IMG/VR virus record: IMGVR_UViG_3300037882_000744
Location: 1-29,193 of that record
Direction: 5' to 3' (one strand)
From: a virus
Length of the DNA: 29,193 bases
The position numbers and the translations under genes were made by a program. This document shows positions 7,278 through 13,975 of this stretch, piece after piece. The notes under the pieces are model-generated. The model was not told where the DNA came from. It saw only the letters and a program-made list of their open reading frames with translations, and searched no databases. Position 1 is the stretch's first letter, and each line of letters starts with the position of its first letter.

Positions 7278-7685
7278 ATGAGTAAGGTTTTAACGGGTAG
7301 TAAAGCTGCTCTAAAAATCAATGGTGTTAAAGTAGGTTATGTTGGTGGTGTAAACATCAACGAAGATAATACTCTAACAGATATTGATGTTCTTGATCAA
7401 TTAGAGGTTGCAGAACATGCTGAAACTGCTCATAAAGTATCGTTCAGCTGTAATCTTTTTAAGATCGACGGTAATTCAACAAGTCAATTAGGTATCTCTC
7501 CAGCAAATATTAGAGATATTTTGACTCAACCAGAACTCACTATGGAATTATACAATTCTGTAGATGATAGAGTTGAGTATACAATTTCAGGTGTTAAATT
7601 TGAAGGTGGATCAGGTTCTGTCGACGCTAGAGGCGTATGGCAAGGTACTTGGAACTTCAAAGGTCGCATCGGTCGCGGTTTATAA
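7278..7685 (+). CDS. tail tube protein
   Basis: A 135-aa, beta-rich protein of the size of phage tail-tube subunits. Landmarks are 'KAALKINGVKVGYVGGVNIN' (first hairpin), 'IDVLDQLEVAEHAETAHKVSFSCNLF' (the 'LDQ.E..EH..TA..V' element that I associate with tubes of myophages) and a glycine-rich end '..VWQGTWNFKGRIGRGL'. Subunits stack as hexameric rings to make the channel through which DNA passes. It is the last gene of the plus-strand block; a strong terminator follows within 10 bases of the stop. In most myophages the chaperones and tape measure come next, whereas here an inverted cassette intervenes. Confidence 0.88.
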   Translation: MSKVLTGSKAALKINGVKVGYVGGVNINEDNTLTDIDVLDQLEVAEHAETAHKVSFSCNLFKIDGNSTSQLGISPANIRDILTQPELTMELYNSVDDRVEYTISGVKFEGGSGSVDARGVWQGTWNFKGRIGRGL

Positions 7686-7694
7686 TCATTAAAT

Positions 7695-7761
7695 CCAGTA
7701 CTTTATTTACTGGTGTGGGCCTTCTACTCTCCCCCGTATAGATAGGCCCATTTTTATTTTT
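7695..7761 (+). terminator. tandem hairpin intrinsic terminator after the tube gene
   Basis: There are two stem-loops. CCAGTA (7695-7700) pairs with TACTGG (7708-7713) over a 7-base loop. TGGGCCT (7716-7722) pairs with AGGCCCA (7744-7750), and the stem can extend through TCTA/TAGA (7723-7726, 7739-7742). A T-rich run TTTTTATTTTT (7751-7761) follows. It is the GC-richest hairpin seen in the intergenic sequence and ends the sheath-tube transcript. It also meets the end of the minus-strand cassette, whose last stop overlaps the T-run, so it may act in both directions. Confidence 0.85.
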
Positions 7762-7915
7762 AAAACGGTATAAAATCTAACTCCTCTACGCCGTCATCTT
7801 CTTCATCCAGATCGTCTTCATCCCCATCCTCATCGAAATCATCATCAATATATTCTTCATGTTCTTCTTCAGTTTCTATCTCTTCTAACTCTTGTTTATT
7901 TTTGTAATGTTTCAC
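7760..7915 (-). CDS. 51-aa highly acidic small protein
   Basis: A minus-strand frame starting at GTG (7915-7913) and ending TAA (7762-7760). The GTG is the base immediately after the stop of the upstream gene (TAA 7918-7916), with GGAGG 4 bases before it inside the end of that gene. This is a clear sign of coupled translation. After a short basic start (KHYKNKQ) the protein is almost wholly Asp/Glu (EEIETEEEHEEYIDDD... then DEDGDEDDLDEEDD), finishing VEELDFIPF. Such acidic phage miniproteins sometimes mimic DNA or bind basic partners; that is speculation here. It is the last gene of the inverted cassette. Confidence 0.65.
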   Translation of the reverse strand: MKHYKNKQELEEIETEEEHEEYIDDDFDEDGDEDDLDEEDDGVEELDFIPF

Positions 7916-8143
7916 TTATCCTCCGTTTTTCTTTGAATACATATAAATACCATTATCTCCAAACTCTGCATAATCAAACGAGTGCTGTTTTAAATCGTGG
8001 ACTGCTTTAGACAGTTCCATCGGTTTAATACCTAAAGATATAGCCTTCTCAAAAAGGGTTTTAGGAGTTCCCTCGAAAGCTTGATTATGACGCTTGCTAT
8101 GAACTTGGTACAAGCCGTTTTTTAAGTCTCTAATTCTGTACAT
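7916..8143 (-). CDS. 75-aa protein of unknown function
   Basis: A minus-strand ORF with an AAGG ribosome site about 7 bases upstream. The sequence begins MYRIRDLKNGLYQVHSKRHNQAF and ends DYAEFGDNGIYMYSKKNGG. It reads like a small beta-strand/helix domain, with a middle helix 'TLFEKAISLGIKPMELSKAV'. No known family was recognised. Its start lies inside the preceding 38-aa membrane ORF (14-base overlap) and its end abuts the acidic 51-aa ORF, so it sits in the centre of a compressed run of small genes downstream of the protease. Confidence 0.65.
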   Translation of the reverse strand: MYRIRDLKNGLYQVHSKRHNQAFEGTPKTLFEKAISLGIKPMELSKAVHDLKQHSFDYAEFGDNGIYMYSKKNGG

Positions 8144-8246
8144 TTAAAACCTTCTTTACAAGCATATAGGCCAATATAACAAATCCTCCGGGTAAAATAA
8201 TAGCTAAAATTACCTGAACTGACTTGTATTTAAGAAGCTTTTTCAT
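8130..8246 (-). CDS. 38-aa single-span membrane peptide
   Basis: Found by reading the minus strand: ATG at 8246-8244 and TAG at 8132-8130. The peptide has a basic start (MKKLLKYKS), one hydrophobic span (VQVILAIILPGGFVILAYMLV, about residues 10-30) and a basic tail (KKVLNVQN). The positive-then-hydrophobic layout fits a single-pass inner-membrane peptide. It overlaps the preceding ORF by 17 bases and the following one by 14, consistent with translational coupling. The ribosome site (AGG, 7 bases upstream) is weak. Its small size means chance cannot be excluded. Confidence 0.55.
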   Translation of the reverse strand: MKKLLKYKSVQVILAIILPGGFVILAYMLVKKVLNVQN

Positions 8247-8391
8247 AATAAACCTGCTTTATTTTTAATACCAAATCTTCTAAATCTTTAATATACCTAT
8301 TTGGATTTAGTCTCACTTCAAACGAGTCTCCGTTTACCATGTGAACAACGCAGAAACACTTATTAGTGGCTAAGATTATTGAATCAATCAC
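8230..8391 (-). CDS. 53-aa protein of unknown function, GTG start
   Basis: A minus-strand frame starting at GTG (8391-8389), which overlaps the TGA stop of the upstream gene as GTGA, a classic coupled start. It ends TAA at 8232-8230. It has a hydrophobic strand-like beginning (DSIILATNKCFCVVHMV) and a charged second half with helix-like content (NRYIKDLEDLVLKIKQVYYEK). No family was recognised. It fills what would otherwise be an unexplained gap between two small genes. An internal ATG start (residue 18) is possible but has no ribosome site. Confidence 0.5.
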   Translation of the reverse strand: MIDSIILATNKCFCVVHMVNGDSFEVRLNPNRYIKDLEDLVLKIKQVYYEKAS

Positions 8392-8573
8392 ACTGCCGCC
8401 TTTTTGTTTTTAGGTTTTTGATCTATAAATTTTAAATTAAATAAATCTTTTAATGATTCTTTAACTCTAGCTTCACCGTACGTGGCGAATAGATTTTGGA
8501 TATGAATAGATATTGCCACGTCTGTAGGTGGTAAATCGTGAATGGATTTAATTTTAATTACATTATTTTTCAT
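8388..8573 (-). CDS. 61-aa protein of unknown function
   Basis: A minus-strand ORF with a strong ribosome site (GGAGGAACTT before the ATG at 8573). The sequence reads MKNNVIKIKSIHDLPPTDVA, then a helix 'SIHIQNLFATYGEARVKESLKDLFNL', then a lysine-rich end. It is small, soluble and of no recognised family. It is the first small gene after the protease. The 32-base AT-rich gap between them has no terminator, so readthrough from the protease promoter is expected, and the whole cassette probably forms one transcript. Confidence 0.65.
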   Translation of the reverse strand: MKNNVIKIKSIHDLPPTDVAISIHIQNLFATYGEARVKESLKDLFNLKFIDQKPKNKKAAV

Positions 8574-8605
8574 AAGTTCCTCCGTTAATTAATAGTAATA
8601 TAGTT

Positions 8606-9442
8606 TTATTCTTTAATTAATTTAATTTTAAGATTTTCGCATTGTTGTTTCAAAATGAGATGAAGATAATTAGGAGAAGCTTGACTTGTACCATTTCGAT
8701 AATCATATCCGCCGCCACGATTAGTAGAATACAAATTGAATCCATTCATAGAAACTGCTTTTGGATGAGTATTAGAAGATTGACAAACACCGTCTGGGCA
8801 CAGATTTTGTACTACAAAAAATCCGTTAGGGAGATACTGCATTTTTCCTCTAATCTTAAGACCGTCTATGTAACTAGCTGGATACTGAGGTCTTTTAGTT
8901 AAATCAAAACCTGTTATATCATCACCATTTCCAACAGCTACAGTAACTTTTGTACCTTTACGTTTAAGGAACTTTTGTAATGCTAGGAACTCAGAGAGCA
9001 CGGCTCCCTCACCAGACAAAGATATGTTAATATGAGTAAACTTATCCTCGATAGCTTTATTTATGCATCTGGTGGTATCCTCAGAAGAGGTAAAGCCTTT
9101 ACATGAGTAAATCTCCACATTATGACATAATGGATCTTTTAGATTTTCTCCTAAAGCTATAGTACCAGCTACATGAGTTCCATGGCCTAATTCATCTGTA
9201 TAATCAACTGAATCCTTTATGTATTTAACGTGGTTAACCAAATCCTTATGTGGATCAATACCTGAGTCAATTACCATTACCTTAAATATTTGAGCTTTTG
9301 AACTAATAAGATCATGAGTTTTCTTATCTACTTTGATAGGTTTTATAAGTTTAATAGTTTTGGTAACGGGTTTAAATATAGTCGGTTCTGAGGAACAAGA
9401 TCCAGAAAACAAGAAAATCGCTAATAAAATGAATAATTTCAT
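8606..9442 (-). CDS. subtilisin-like serine protease (S8), predicted lipoprotein
   Basis: A 278-aa secreted peptidase. The frame extends 11 codons further upstream, but AAAGGTGG directly precedes the ATG at 9442, and only that start gives a clean signal peptide: MKLFILLAIFLFSGSC with a lipobox-like FSGSC and Cys16 as the possible lipidated residue. The full S8 catalytic set is present: Asp59 (VMVIDSGID), His87 (GHGTHVAG), oxyanion Asn172 (VAVGNG) and Ser253 (NGTSQASP). The substrate-groove SLSGEG (141-146) is also seen. There is no long propeptide: about 30 residues separate the lipobox from the domain. It would act at the periplasmic or outer-membrane face. It leads an inverted cassette inside the tail genes and is not an expected virion part. 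Lipidation is uncertain because the lipobox is non-canonical at -1 and -3. Confidence 0.88.
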   Translation of the reverse strand: MKLFILLAIFLFSGSCSSEPTIFKPVTKTIKLIKPIKVDKKTHDLISSKAQIFKVMVIDSGIDPHKDLVNHVKYIKDSVDYTDELGHGTHVAGTIALGENLKDPLCHNVEIYSCKGFTSSEDTTRCINKAIEDKFTHINISLSGEGAVLSEFLALQKFLKRKGTKVTVAVGNGDDITGFDLTKRPQYPASYIDGLKIRGKMQYLPNGFFVVQNLCPDGVCQSSNTHPKAVSMNGFNLYSTNRGGGYDYRNGTSQASPNYLHLILKQQCENLKIKLIKE

Positions 9443-9461
9443 AATTACCACCTTTATATAA

Positions 9462-9491
9462 ATTTTACATATCAATTGTCCATAATTACAA
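9462..9491 (-). promoter_or_regulatory. putative promoter for the protease cassette
   Basis: On the minus strand TTGTAA (9491-9486) is followed after 18 bases by TAAAAT (9467-9462). The predicted start near 9455 leaves a 13-base leader carrying AAAGGTGG before the protease ATG. TTGATAT (9475-9469) lies inside the spacer and matches the element repeated on the other strand. The boxes are imperfect. A competing pair, TGGACA/TATAAA, would place the start inside the ribosome site and was not preferred. Confidence 0.35.
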
Positions 9492-9507
9492 CAATATTTT
9501 AAAGATG

Positions 9508-9572
9508 TATCATATTGATATTATTGCTGTTTCAAGGTGATCAGTAGTTGATATATTACGTATTGGGTAATA
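9508..9572 (+). promoter_or_regulatory. regulatory region with TTGATAT repeats and two dyads
   Basis: TTGATAT occurs at 9515, 9548 and 9582 (33 and 34 bases apart), with a further copy on the minus strand at 9475-9469. The first plus copy lies in the palindrome TATCA-TAT-TGATA (9508-9520). A second dyad, TATTAC (9554-9559) with GTAATA (9567-9572), overlaps the -35 position of the chaperone promoter. This arrangement between divergent units looks like tandem promoters or repressor sites. Confidence 0.45.
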
Positions 9573-9591
9573 AAGGTTAAGTTGATATAAT
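9563..9591 (+). promoter_or_regulatory. promoter for the tape-measure/baseplate unit
   Basis: TTGGGT (9563-9568), a 17-base spacer, then the extended -10 TGATATAAT (9583-9591). The predicted start is near 9598. The leader of about 20 bases contains GGAGA (9609-9613), 4 bases before the ATG at 9618. Of the TTGATATAAT-class promoters here it is the only one with a partial -35. Confidence 0.65.
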
Positions 9592-9617
9592 TGTCAATAG
9601 ATTAAGATGGAGATTCT

Positions 9618-10013
9618 ATGAAAAATAAGATAGATGAGCTACCAGATACAACTGGTGAGTTTTCAATCGATCTAATTGGATCGGTCACTAAAAAGAGATT
9701 TTTAGGTGAGTTTGTCTGTAAACTACCGACTATAAAAGATCAAGCTAAAATTGCGGTTTATGAATCATCTTTAAACGGTGAATTTCCAATGAATCTAAAC
9801 TCTGGGGTCTTAAACATTCATAAAAAAATAGCATATCTTAGATTCACTTTGATCGATATCCCCAAATTCTGGAGAGACTCTGATTTGGGTTATGATTTAA
9901 GAGATCCTAACATTATAGATGCCGTTTACACTGAAGTATTATCGTTTGAAGATCGATGGGTAAAAGATGTTTGGGGTGAGGAAGTAGTAGATGGACAAAA
10001 AGAAGAGAATTGA
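9618..10013 (+). CDS. tail assembly chaperone-like protein (first of pair)
   Basis: A 131-aa acidic protein opening the transcript that leads into the tape measure. It has a beta-rich first half (GEFSIDLIGSVTKKRFLGEF) and a 'FWRDSDLGYDLRDPNIIDAVY' segment that reads like the C-terminal helices of short chaperone-type proteins. No strict motif exists for this group. The call rests on position: two small overlapping genes immediately before the tape measure gene, as with lambda G/GT and many myophages. It overlaps the next ORF by 23 bases in the +1 frame. Confidence 0.55.
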   Translation: MKNKIDELPDTTGEFSIDLIGSVTKKRFLGEFVCKLPTIKDQAKIAVYESSLNGEFPMNLNSGVLNIHKKIAYLRFTLIDIPKFWRDSDLGYDLRDPNIIDAVYTEVLSFEDRWVKDVWGEEVVDGQKEEN

Positions 10014-10377
10014 TCCATATAAAAACCTCAAAACCTTAGGATATAATTTATCTCAATTACCGGATAAATATAATCTTAAAGAGCTAACTAGATACGCCAA
10101 ATTTTATTTGGCATCTAAAACTGGTACGTTGCTGAAAGATCCTATTTGGGATACTTATACAACTGAAGAGATGTTAACAGAATTTTACGCATATTTAATG
10201 GAAGACCGAGAATATAGATTAAGATTTGAACAAGAATCTGGAATTAAAGGCGAAGTTGATGACTTTGCTTCGTGGGCTGAAAAGAAGATTCAAGAAGATT
10301 CTAAAGTTAGAGACAAAGTTTTAGGACAAATGGAAGAAAACATAAAATTCAGTCCTAATGATGTAATTGGAGAATAA
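9991..10377 (+). CDS. tail assembly chaperone-like protein (second of pair)
   Basis: A 128-aa, mostly helical, charged protein (for example EEMLTEFYAYLMEDREYRLRFEQ and a long Glu/Lys helix to the end). It starts at an ATG inside the end of the preceding gene, with GAGG about 9 bases upstream, and ends 2 bases before the tape measure ATG. In-frame TAG codons sit directly before its ATG (9985-9990). It is therefore a separately initiated protein unless ribosomes shift within the 23-base overlap. Its role is inferred from position: binding the tape measure until tube assembly. Confidence 0.55.
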   Translation: MDKKKRIDPYKNLKTLGYNLSQLPDKYNLKELTRYAKFYLASKTGTLLKDPIWDTYTTEEMLTEFYAYLMEDREYRLRFEQESGIKGEVDDFASWAEKKIQEDSKVRDKVLGQMEENIKFSPNDVIGE

Positions 10378-10379
10378 CT

Positions 10380-12371
10380 ATGAGTGGTGGCGCAAGCATT
10401 AAAATTTCGGCAGATACCTCGCCCTTAAAAAAGTCTATATTAGATGTGAGTAAATCTATTAAAGATTTAAAAGGTAGCAAGGTTCAAATATTCTCAAACG
10501 AAGAACGTAAATTCATTAAAACTGAATTAAAAAAAGAAATCGTCTTAATGACTGCTAAACTTAAAGAGAATAGAGAAGAAATCTCTAAAATGGTGGCTGA
10601 ACAAAAGAAAATGACCAAAGGTTCTAAGGAAGAATTAGAAGCTAGAGAGAAGATTTTAAAAGCTTATAAAGTTCAAGCTAAATTAGCTAAAGAAATGGGT
10701 AATACAAAAGCGTCAGTTAAATCAGGTGGTGGTATCGATTCAGCATCTGGCGGAATGGGTGGATTACTTAGTGGATTAATGTCATTTGCTAGAATGATTC
10801 CAGGTTTAGGCGCAGTAGCTACTCTAGGTTATGGTGCTATGAAGGGCGTTCAAGCAAATGATCAATACAGAGCTGGGGTTCCAAATAGAAATAGACTTAA
10901 AGGTTTAGGTGTAGATGACGAAAACTTTGGATCAGCTAATGATCTAGCTCGCGTAGGATTAACTGAGCAAGATCTAATTCAAAGACGTATTGATGCAACT
11001 GCAACTTTAGGTAGAGATGGGACTTCAAACGAAACTGAAATGAGAAAAGCATCTTTTGAGCGAGCCTTTGGTTTAGAGGGTGGAACCATGACTGGAATAT
11101 CTAGTCAACTTAGATCCAGCGTTGGTGGACAAGGTGCCACAGAAGCTCAAATGAAATTACAAGCTTCTGTATTAGCGGCTGGAATTGAAGATGCAATTGG
11201 ACCCTATTTAGAATCTGCTACTCAATTATTGAGCTCTATAAACGAGACTGGTACAACCCAAACTGCAGAGATGACATCTTTATTGGCCCAATTAACTAGA
11301 GATGGTGAGCGCACTCCAGAGTTAATGGCTAAAACCTTTGCATCAATTAATGATGCGGTAAAAGGTTCTTCTGGAGAAGCTAATGCGTTCCTACAAACTG
11401 CGTACGCTAGATCAGGAATTGGTGGCGGAACATTAGGTGGAACTAAGTTTGCTCTTTCCTCTGGTGGAATTATGGGTCAAGACCGGGCATCTTTAGAAAA
11501 GCGTGGTTATAATAAAGATCTTTTAGATAACATGGATAAGTCTGGAATGTTCACTGGTGTGGGAGAACGTTCGTCTTCAATACTAGAACAATTTAGAAAA
11601 TCAGGTGGATTACAAGCTGGTGAAAAGGTTTCAGATATTAAAGATACAGATCGTATGGTCGGTATGGGAAATCTAGCCAATAATGTGTTTGGAACTAAGG
11701 GCGATCAAGGCTTCGATGTTCTAATGATGTTAGAAAAGGTCCAAAATAAACAAATGAGTCGTAAACAATTCGACGATAAACTCAAAGAACTCCAAGAAGG
11801 TAAAGACCCATCTCTATCAAGACTCGACAAAATAAATAATACTTTATCCGGGAATACAGAACAGTTAAGTAACATAAATAATAATTTAATGGAAATGCTA
11901 GGTAAAGAAGCAGTTCAACCGTTTAACGAAATGAAAAGAATAGATAACGAAGGTATTATAGGAGTTAAAAATGTAGCTGGAGCAATTAATGATTCTGGAG
12001 TAACTAGAGCTGTTGGTGATGCAGGAGCTGGTGCTGGAAGAGCTGTAAATTCAGGTAAAATGGGTAGCTGGATGTATGATAAGTTTGGTGGCGGAGATAT
12101 GGATAAAATCCAAAACGACTACTGGACAAGCGAAGCTGGGATTATAAGAACTGCTAAAGATCGTAGAGATAAAGGAACAGGCTTCGTTGGAAAATCAGAT
12201 GAAGAAATAGAACAAATGGTCAAAAAGTCTTTAAATAAAGATAAAGCCCCAACTGCAAAAGAGATTGGAAAAGAAGTAGCTAATGCGCTAATCGAGAGTC
12301 CTATTGTAAATAAAAATAGTATGACTCTCCAAATGCCAGATGGAACACTCACAGACCGGACGGGTAAATAA
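10380..12371 (+). CDS. tail tape measure protein
   Basis: A 663-aa protein that sets tail length and is later ejected ahead of the DNA. It begins with a tape-measure-like 'ASIKISADTSPLKKSILDVSKSIKDLKG' and then a long Lys/Glu coiled-coil (about 40-110). A glycine-rich hydrophobic patch follows (about 119-158: GGMGGLLSGLMSFARMIPGL, GAVATLGYGAMKG), of the kind that may enter the host membrane. The remainder is Gly/Ala/Ser-rich and alpha-helical. With the usual ruler of about 0.15 nm per residue it predicts a tail of about 100 nm. It lies between the chaperone-like pair and the hub gene, and its last base is the first base of the next ATG (TAATG). Confidence 0.85.
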   Translation: MSGGASIKISADTSPLKKSILDVSKSIKDLKGSKVQIFSNEERKFIKTELKKEIVLMTAKLKENREEISKMVAEQKKMTKGSKEELEAREKILKAYKVQAKLAKEMGNTKASVKSGGGIDSASGGMGGLLSGLMSFARMIPGLGAVATLGYGAMKGVQANDQYRAGVPNRNRLKGLGVDDENFGSANDLARVGLTEQDLIQRRIDATATLGRDGTSNETEMRKASFERAFGLEGGTMTGISSQLRSSVGGQGATEAQMKLQASVLAAGIEDAIGPYLESATQLLSSINETGTTQTAEMTSLLAQLTRDGERTPELMAKTFASINDAVKGSSGEANAFLQTAYARSGIGGGTLGGTKFALSSGGIMGQDRASLEKRGYNKDLLDNMDKSGMFTGVGERSSSILEQFRKSGGLQAGEKVSDIKDTDRMVGMGNLANNVFGTKGDQGFDVLMMLEKVQNKQMSRKQFDDKLKELQEGKDPSLSRLDKINNTLSGNTEQLSNINNNLMEMLGKEAVQPFNEMKRIDNEGIIGVKNVAGAINDSGVTRAVGDAGAGAGRAVNSGKMGSWMYDKFGGGDMDKIQNDYWTSEAGIIRTAKDRRDKGTGFVGKSDEEIEQMVKKSLNKDKAPTAKEIGKEVANALIESPIVNKNSMTLQMPDGTLTDRTGK

Positions 12372-13975
12372 TGGCTAATAAAGAGTATAAATTTTCAAAC
12401 GAGACGGAACATCTTTATCCACAGTGTAAAGTTGTTTTGTATCCATGGAAAGAAATTTTAAATAATCCAGAGTTATCAGATGAAAAATTATCCCAATCTG
12501 GACGTTTGGATATTTCAAGCCAAATTCAATCGGTTACGTTCTCAAAGAATATGGGGTCTCCCGCTGGGTCGTTCTCTATAGATCTAACTAATTCACCTAA
12601 TTACGGGACAAACGATTGGAAAGATATAATTAAAAGAGGATACTGGTTAGTTATTTATATGTCTCAAGATGGAGATCTGAGAATGAATCCGTCTGTAGGA
12701 CCTAATTTAGCTAAAAACAAGATGTCAGAAGCCAAAAGAATTCGATGCATTGGATATGTGGATCGCGTATCTGTCAAAATGTCAGTAGAAGAGAATAGAT
12801 CTATAAATGTTGGATTTACTGTTACTGGTCGCGATTTTGGCGCCGTATATGATGATACAAACATATGGCATAACATGTTCCAGTTCGATAAAATTATATT
12901 AGATTCTATTTCACAAACAAAGCTTAATATAACTGGAAACGTTAGAATTCACGAAGCTATTAAATTAATACATGATCTTTTTTATTATCCTTTAAATATT
13001 CCAGGTGCAAAAGTAAACGATAACAAGAGCTTATTATCTATAGGTCTTCAGTGGTTAATGCCTAAAGAGATGATATCTGATATAGGGTTCAACTTATCCA
13101 AACTTCCGAAGGGTACTTTTTGGGGAACTCTTCCTGGAGTTTTCGAACCAGAGGTTACTGGAGCTGGAATTGCAATAGAAAAACCAGGGGATTATTTAAC
13201 TGGAAATGCTTGGCAACAACTAAAAAGACTTAGTATCCCCCAATATCACGAATTATTTTGTGAAACAACTGACGAAGGAAAGCCTAAATTAACGTTTAGA
13301 CCTATCCCTTGGGGTATAGACCAATCTAAATATCCAATAAACGCTCCAAATATTAAAATGTATAAAGACCTATCTCCAGTAGTAACAGTTCCAGCTGTGC
13401 AACTGTATGATGTAGATTTAGGTGAGGATGATAATTCTAGATACAACTCTTTTTTAGCTACTGTCTCTACAGGACTAATCAACACCGAAGATAACACGTC
13501 TCTTTTATTAGGCAGAGGTTTTCCAAAGAATAACACAGCATCTATAAAACGTCACGGTTTTAGACCTATGCATATAACCGTAGACTCAATAGTAAAGAAC
13601 GAAGAATTAGCTAATGGTAGTGCTGACTTAAATCAATTAGTTGAATTTAATGAAGTACTGTACGATTATTGGAATAACGCCGTATATGCTGAATCAGGAT
13701 CGATTAATAAAAGAGGATCCAACGATGTCAAAATCGGAAAAGTAATGAAATTTAGAAATGATGTTCCGTATCTTTCTACAAAAAGATATTACATCGAAGG
13801 ATATGTAGACACTTTTATGGTCGGAGATAAGAGAGAACGTTCGTGGACTCAAACTGTCATCCTAACTAGAGGCTTCGAAGAAGCTGATTTAAAATCTAAA
13901 GTTGGATTTTCGGTTAGGAACACAGAATTTAAAGGTTCTGGTGAATATACCAAAGGTTCCGGGGAGAATAACTAA
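12371..13975 (+). CDS. baseplate hub protein (gp27 / P2 gpD-like)
   Basis: A 534-aa protein after the tape measure and before the spike, the standard place of the hub that joins tube to spike. The N-terminal region carries 'SSQIQSVTFSKNMGSPAGSFSIDLTNS' (about 50-75), the strand pair with 'N.GSPAG.FSI' found in hub proteins. Further on are 'RCIGYVDRVSVKMS' (about 121-134) and 'NVGFTVTGRDFGAVYDDTNI' (about 145-165), the 'V.GRD' element of this family. The C-terminal half holds 'RYYIEGYVDTFMVGDKRERSWTQTVILTRG', the closing barrel. It should trimerise, providing the 3-fold to 6-fold adapter. Stop and next ATG overlap by one base (TAATG). Confidence 0.82.
   Translation: MANKEYKFSNETEHLYPQCKVVLYPWKEILNNPELSDEKLSQSGRLDISSQIQSVTFSKNMGSPAGSFSIDLTNSPNYGTNDWKDIIKRGYWLVIYMSQDGDLRMNPSVGPNLAKNKMSEAKRIRCIGYVDRVSVKMSVEENRSINVGFTVTGRDFGAVYDDTNIWHNMFQFDKIILDSISQTKLNITGNVRIHEAIKLIHDLFYYPLNIPGAKVNDNKSLLSIGLQWLMPKEMISDIGFNLSKLPKGTFWGTLPGVFEPEVTGAGIAIEKPGDYLTGNAWQQLKRLSIPQYHELFCETTDEGKPKLTFRPIPWGIDQSKYPINAPNIKMYKDLSPVVTVPAVQLYDVDLGEDDNSRYNSFLATVSTGLINTEDNTSLLLGRGFPKNNTASIKRHGFRPMHITVDSIVKNEELANGSADLNQLVEFNEVLYDYWNNAVYAESGSINKRGSNDVKIGKVMKFRNDVPYLSTKRYYIEGYVDTFMVGDKRERSWTQTVILTRGFEEADLKSKVGFSVRNTEFKGSGEYTKGSGENN

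Noticed and set aside
8642-8902. Plus-strand 86-codon frame opposite the protease
   Set aside because: It has no convincing ribosome site and lies wholly antisense to a gene with a complete catalytic set.
9443-9475. ATG at 9475 as the protease start
   Set aside because: It would put 11 residues ahead of the signal peptide and lacks a ribosome site, while AAAGGTGG sits before the ATG at 9442.
9991-10013. Classical -1 programmed frameshift in the chaperone pair
   Set aside because: The second ORF is in the +1 frame, so a -1 slip would not enter it.
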